A DNA stretch of 6,983 nucleotides from positions 1 through 6,983 of the forward strand of contig JAEDKB010000086.1 in NCBI GenBank assembly GCA_016296045.1, read 5' to 3'. Source of the DNA: Oscillospiraceae bacterium (lineage in GTDB: Bacteria; Bacillota; Clostridia; Oscillospirales; Oscillospiraceae). Each line of letters begins with the position of its first letter. Positions within the stretch are counted from its first letter, which is position 1. This document shows positions 5,400 to 6,983 of this stretch, in pieces. The notes beneath the pieces are model-generated. The model had not been told where the DNA came from. It worked only from the letters and a program-made list of their open reading frames with translations, and searched no databases. The position numbers and the translations under genes were made by a program.

Positions 5400-6656
5400 T
5401 TAGTTCAGTTCGGTGATGCCGTCGATTCTCAGGGAGAAGGACGGAGCGGACTGGAAGTAGGACTCATGGTAGTAACCGTCGATGATAGCTTCATCACAGT
5501 CATTGACCCAGTCGCCATCGGAGTCGGTAGCAAATGCACTGGTGACTTCCTTGCCGTCAACAGTGAAGGTCTTGGTGTCGAATACATGCAGGGAGCCATC
5601 TTTCAGAGCAGCGATGACTTCTTCAACCTTTTCAGCAGTGCCTTCGGCAACATTCGGACCAAGCGGAGTCAGAGCAACAGCGTCCTCAGTAAAGCCTTCT
5701 GCCCAGTTGGTGTCGAACTTCTCACCGTTGATATGTGCGCCGATTGCATAAGTATAATATACGCCCCATTCGTTTGTCGGGGAAACCAAAGAAGCGTTCG
5801 GAGCAGCAGTCAGCATATCAATGTTGTAGCCAACAGAGTAAACAACAGTGCCTGCATTCAGAGCAGCTTCGCAAGCGGAGGGAGCGCCGGTGGAGTCAGC
5901 GTGCTGGCCAATGATGACGCAGCCGTCGCCGATCAGCTGTTCTGCAGCAGCCTTTTCAGCGGTGATGTCGAACCAGGAGCTGGTGTACAGAACATCCATT
6001 ACAACATTCGGGCATACGGACTTGATGCCAAGATAGAAAGCAGTGTAGCCGGAAACGACTTCTGCGTACGGATATGCACCAACATAACCGATCTTAACGT
6101 TGCCGTTTTCGTCCTTGTTAGCGTCGGTGAGCTCACCGTTTGCTTCGAGTTCGTTGACCTTCATACCGGCAACAACACCGGCGGCGTAACGAGCTTCGTA
6201 GATGCAGGTGAAAGCATTGTGGAAGTTTGCCAGACCGGAAGCCTTTGCCTTGTCGCCGGTCATAGCGACGATTTCGACATCGGGGTTCTGCTCAGCAGCG
6301 AGCTGTGCATAGTCCTGATGGCCATAAGAGTTGGTGAAAACGAGGGTGCAGCCCTGATCGATGCAGTCTTCGATAGCGGTCTTGCAGGTTTCGTCTTCGC
6401 CGATTGCATACTTCCAAACTACATTGTCAACGTCGGACAGGCCGAGGTTGGCGCAGGCAGCTTTGATGCCAAGAATGTGAGCAAGGGTGTAGCCTTCGTT
6501 CTCATCACCGACGAGAACGACACCGATCTTAGCATCAGACTTAACATCGGAACCAGCAGATGCGGGATCATCGCCATCAGCAGTATCGCCGCCGCAAGCA
6601 GCAAAGAGGCAGGCGATCATTGCGAGAGCCAGAATTAACGCCAAAATCTTTTTCAT
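5400..6656 (-). CDS. BMP family (PnrA/NupN-like) substrate-binding lipoprotein
   Basis: This 418-residue exported lipoprotein captures the transporter's ligand at the outer face of the membrane (Bmp/PnrA-like family, COG1744). Residues 1-20 form a signal peptide (MKK, then a hydrophobic run) ending in the lipobox FAAC, with C21 the lipidated residue. A flexible Gly/Asp/Ser linker (22-40) leads into a periplasmic-binding-protein type I fold starting at KIGVVLVGD (43-51). Family landmarks are KIGYVGAYPYAEV (188-200), YTSSWFDITAEKAAAEQLIGDGC (224-246, read in parts) and GQHADSTGAP (250-259). The early motif that usually reads D-x-S-F-N is here DENEGYT (51-57), so the ligand pocket differs from classical PnrA. 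An acidic insertion DSDGDWVNDCDE (378-389) resembles a calcium-binding loop. Nine cysteines besides C21 suit an anaerobe. AGGAGG (6669-6664) with a 7-base spacer supports the start. The gene has its own promoter and terminator. Nucleoside binding is inferred from the family. Confidence 0.95.
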   Translation of the reverse strand: MKKILALILALAMIACLFAACGGDTADGDDPASAGSDVKSDAKIGVVLVGDENEGYTLAHILGIKAACANLGLSDVDNVVWKYAIGEDETCKTAIEDCIDQGCTLVFTNSYGHQDYAQLAAEQNPDVEIVAMTGDKAKASGLANFHNAFTCIYEARYAAGVVAGMKVNELEANGELTDANKDENGNVKIGYVGAYPYAEVVSGYTAFYLGIKSVCPNVVMDVLYTSSWFDITAEKAAAEQLIGDGCVIIGQHADSTGAPSACEAALNAGTVVYSVGYNIDMLTAAPNASLVSPTNEWGVYYTYAIGAHINGEKFDTNWAEGFTEDAVALTPLGPNVAEGTAEKVEEVIAALKDGSLHVFDTKTFTVDGKEVTSAFATDSDGDWVNDCDEAIIDGYYHESYFQSAPSFSLRIDGITELN

Positions 6657-6663
6657 TATTGTT

Positions 6664-6669
6664 CCTCCT
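6664..6669 (-). promoter_or_regulatory. Consensus Shine-Dalgarno of the lipoprotein gene
   Basis: AGGAGG on the minus strand, 7 bases before the ATG, is a full match to the anti-Shine-Dalgarno and predicts strong translation. It is much better than the site before the ATPase gene, in keeping with excess binding protein over membrane components. Confidence 0.9.
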
Positions 6670-6679
6670 AAAATAATTT

Positions 6680-6690
6680 GGGCATTGCCC
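6680..6690 (-). repeat. Small hairpin GGGC-AAT-GCCC in the lipoprotein leader
   Basis: A 4-bp GC-only stem with a three-base loop (GGGCATTGCCC on the plus strand) lies 10 bases upstream of the Shine-Dalgarno. It is too small and too poor in following U residues to be a terminator. It might stabilise the 5' end of the mRNA. No riboswitch consensus surrounds it. Confidence 0.4.
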
Positions 6691-6704
6691 GATTGATATG
6701 ACGT

Positions 6705-6733
6705 GCTATAATAAAAACATTATTCATTATAGC
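6705..6733 (-). repeat. Inverted repeat at the 5' end of the lipoprotein transcript
   Basis: GCTATAAT (6705-6712) and ATTATAGC (6726-6733) form a perfect 8-bp inverted repeat with a 13-base centre, on or immediately after the expected transcription start near 6735. It could be a regulator binding site (roadblock operator) or a 5'-terminal mRNA hairpin. The repeat contains TATAAT on both strands, so part of the symmetry may come from -10-like sequences. The regulator is unknown. Confidence 0.45.
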
Positions 6734-6741
6734 TTATCTAT

Positions 6742-6770
6742 ATAATACACAAAAAAGAATAAATACTCAA
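6742..6770 (-). promoter_or_regulatory. Sigma-A promoter of the lipoprotein gene
   Basis: On the minus strand TTGAGT (6770-6765, four of six matches) and TATTAT (6747-6742, five of six) are separated by exactly 17 bases. The expected start near 6735 gives a leader of about 78 bases. A second perfect TATAAT (6731-6726) lies just downstream, but the matching -35 (TTTTGT) is poor; it might be a secondary start. The AT-rich tracts upstream (6781-6840) may help polymerase binding. Confidence 0.7.
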
Positions 6771-6897
6771 TAGGTTTTTTCAAAAAAATGACAAAACAAA
6801 AAATTTTGTGCATAAGCTAAAAAATTTTAGGGAAAAACTAAGCAATGTGACGAAACCTTAAGAAATAATATATTTATAATATGTATCATCATAATAT
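6771..6897. other. AT-rich divergent intergenic DNA with A-tracts
   Basis: No gene is seen between the lipoprotein promoter and the outward promoter. The stretch contains several A-tracts: 6782-6788, 6793-6796, 6798-6803, 6819-6824 and 6833-6837. AAAAAATTTT occurs twice with starts 21 bases apart (6798 and 6819), close to two helical turns. Such DNA is often intrinsically curved. No clear palindromic operator is visible. Confidence 0.5.
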
Positions 6898-6967
6898 CTA
6901 GAAAAATATATTTTTTTAGGAAAATATTAAAAAACGGCTTGACAAGGGGAGGTGGTCGTGGTATTAT
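6898..6967 (+). promoter_or_regulatory. Near-consensus sigma-A promoter pointing out of the window
   Basis: TTGACA (6939-6944, perfect) and TATTAT (6962-6967, five of six) are separated by exactly 17 bases, and TG at 6959-6960 gives an extended -10. Just upstream (6898-6934) is an almost pure A/T tract like an UP element. Transcription would begin near 6974-6976, so the gene lies beyond the window on the plus strand, divergent from the transporter. Consensus boxes with an UP-like tract are typical of stable-RNA or other very highly expressed genes, but the product cannot be seen. Confidence 0.85.
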
Positions 6968-6983
6968 ATCAAAGCTGTCGCGC

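Noticed and set aside
5466..6638. Long plus-strand frame of 390 codons opposite the lipoprotein gene
   Set aside because: It is a mirror of a well-supported gene with signal peptide, lipobox, ribosome-binding site and family motifs. The plus frame lacks a ribosome-binding site and recognisable domains.
6685..6712. Plus-strand promoter TTGCCC-16-TATAAT
   Set aside because: The boxes are within the small GGGC hairpin and the 8-bp inverted repeat of the minus-strand leader, and no plus-strand gene follows before the much better promoter at 6939.
6680..6735. Purine riboswitch in the lipoprotein leader
   Set aside because: A stretch like CACGTCATATCAATC recalls the start of the guanine aptamer, and the substrate would fit, but the conserved TATGG and GTTTCTACC segments and the two kissing loops are missing and the leader is too short.
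1..6983. CRISPR array, insertion sequence, phage or toxin-antitoxin module
   Set aside because: No regularly spaced repeats, no transposase or integrase, and no unexplained gene with ribosome-binding site. All substantial coding space is taken by the five minus-strand genes.

Overview
The window carries one complete transport locus, entirely on the minus strand, with regulatory DNA at both ends. Reading in the direction of transcription (right to left) it encodes: a BMP/PnrA-type substrate-binding lipoprotein (6656-5400); a two-domain ABC ATPase (5052-3454); two different BPD_transp_2-type permeases (3453-2329 and 2332-1319); and a CPBP-family intramembrane protease homologue (1268-306). The order lipoprotein, ATPase, longer permease, shorter permease matches the Bacillus NupN-NupO-NupP-NupQ (YufN-O-P-Q) guanosine/nucleoside uptake system, so the likely job is import of purine nucleosides or a related molecule. 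The ligand is inferred from family only.

Organism: several features point to a low-to-mid GC Firmicute, most likely an anaerobic Clostridia member of the Oscillospiraceae/Ruminococcaceae type. These are strong AGGAGG-type ribosome-binding sites, sigma-A promoters, Rho-independent terminators, moderate-GC genes separated by very AT-rich spacers, and a cysteine-rich exported protein. The exact genus cannot be read from the window.

Layout. 1-305 has no gene. It contains three strong inverted repeats in the first 141 bases, one of them a good plus-strand terminator (58-89), and then a structured stretch that is open on both strands. 306-1268 is the CPBP gene. It is separated from the permease genes by only about 50 bases, which hold a perfect terminator hairpin whose U-run touches the Shine-Dalgarno of the CPBP gene. 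1319-5052 is a tightly packed ATPase-permease-permease unit: the first junction is zero-gap and the second is a 4-base ATGA overlap. 5053-5399 is an AT-rich spacer with a strong terminator just after the lipoprotein gene and a candidate promoter for the ATPase gene. 5400-6656 is the lipoprotein gene, with its promoter at 6742-6770. The last 50 bases hold a near-consensus promoter pointing out of the window on the plus strand, so a divergent, probably highly expressed gene begins just beyond position 6983.

How it works together: the lipoprotein captures ligand outside the membrane and delivers it to the permease heterodimer, which is powered by the fused double ATPase. The terminator after the lipoprotein gene and the extra promoter before the ATPase gene would give more binding protein than membrane machinery. 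A second terminator separates the transporter from the CPBP gene, whose expression probably depends on read-through. I see no CRISPR array, insertion sequence, phage gene or clearly new multi-gene system. The most unusual points are regulatory architecture (the terminator/Shine-Dalgarno repeat at 1274-1311, the ATPase start at 5041-5060) and a calcium-loop-like motif near the lipoprotein C terminus.
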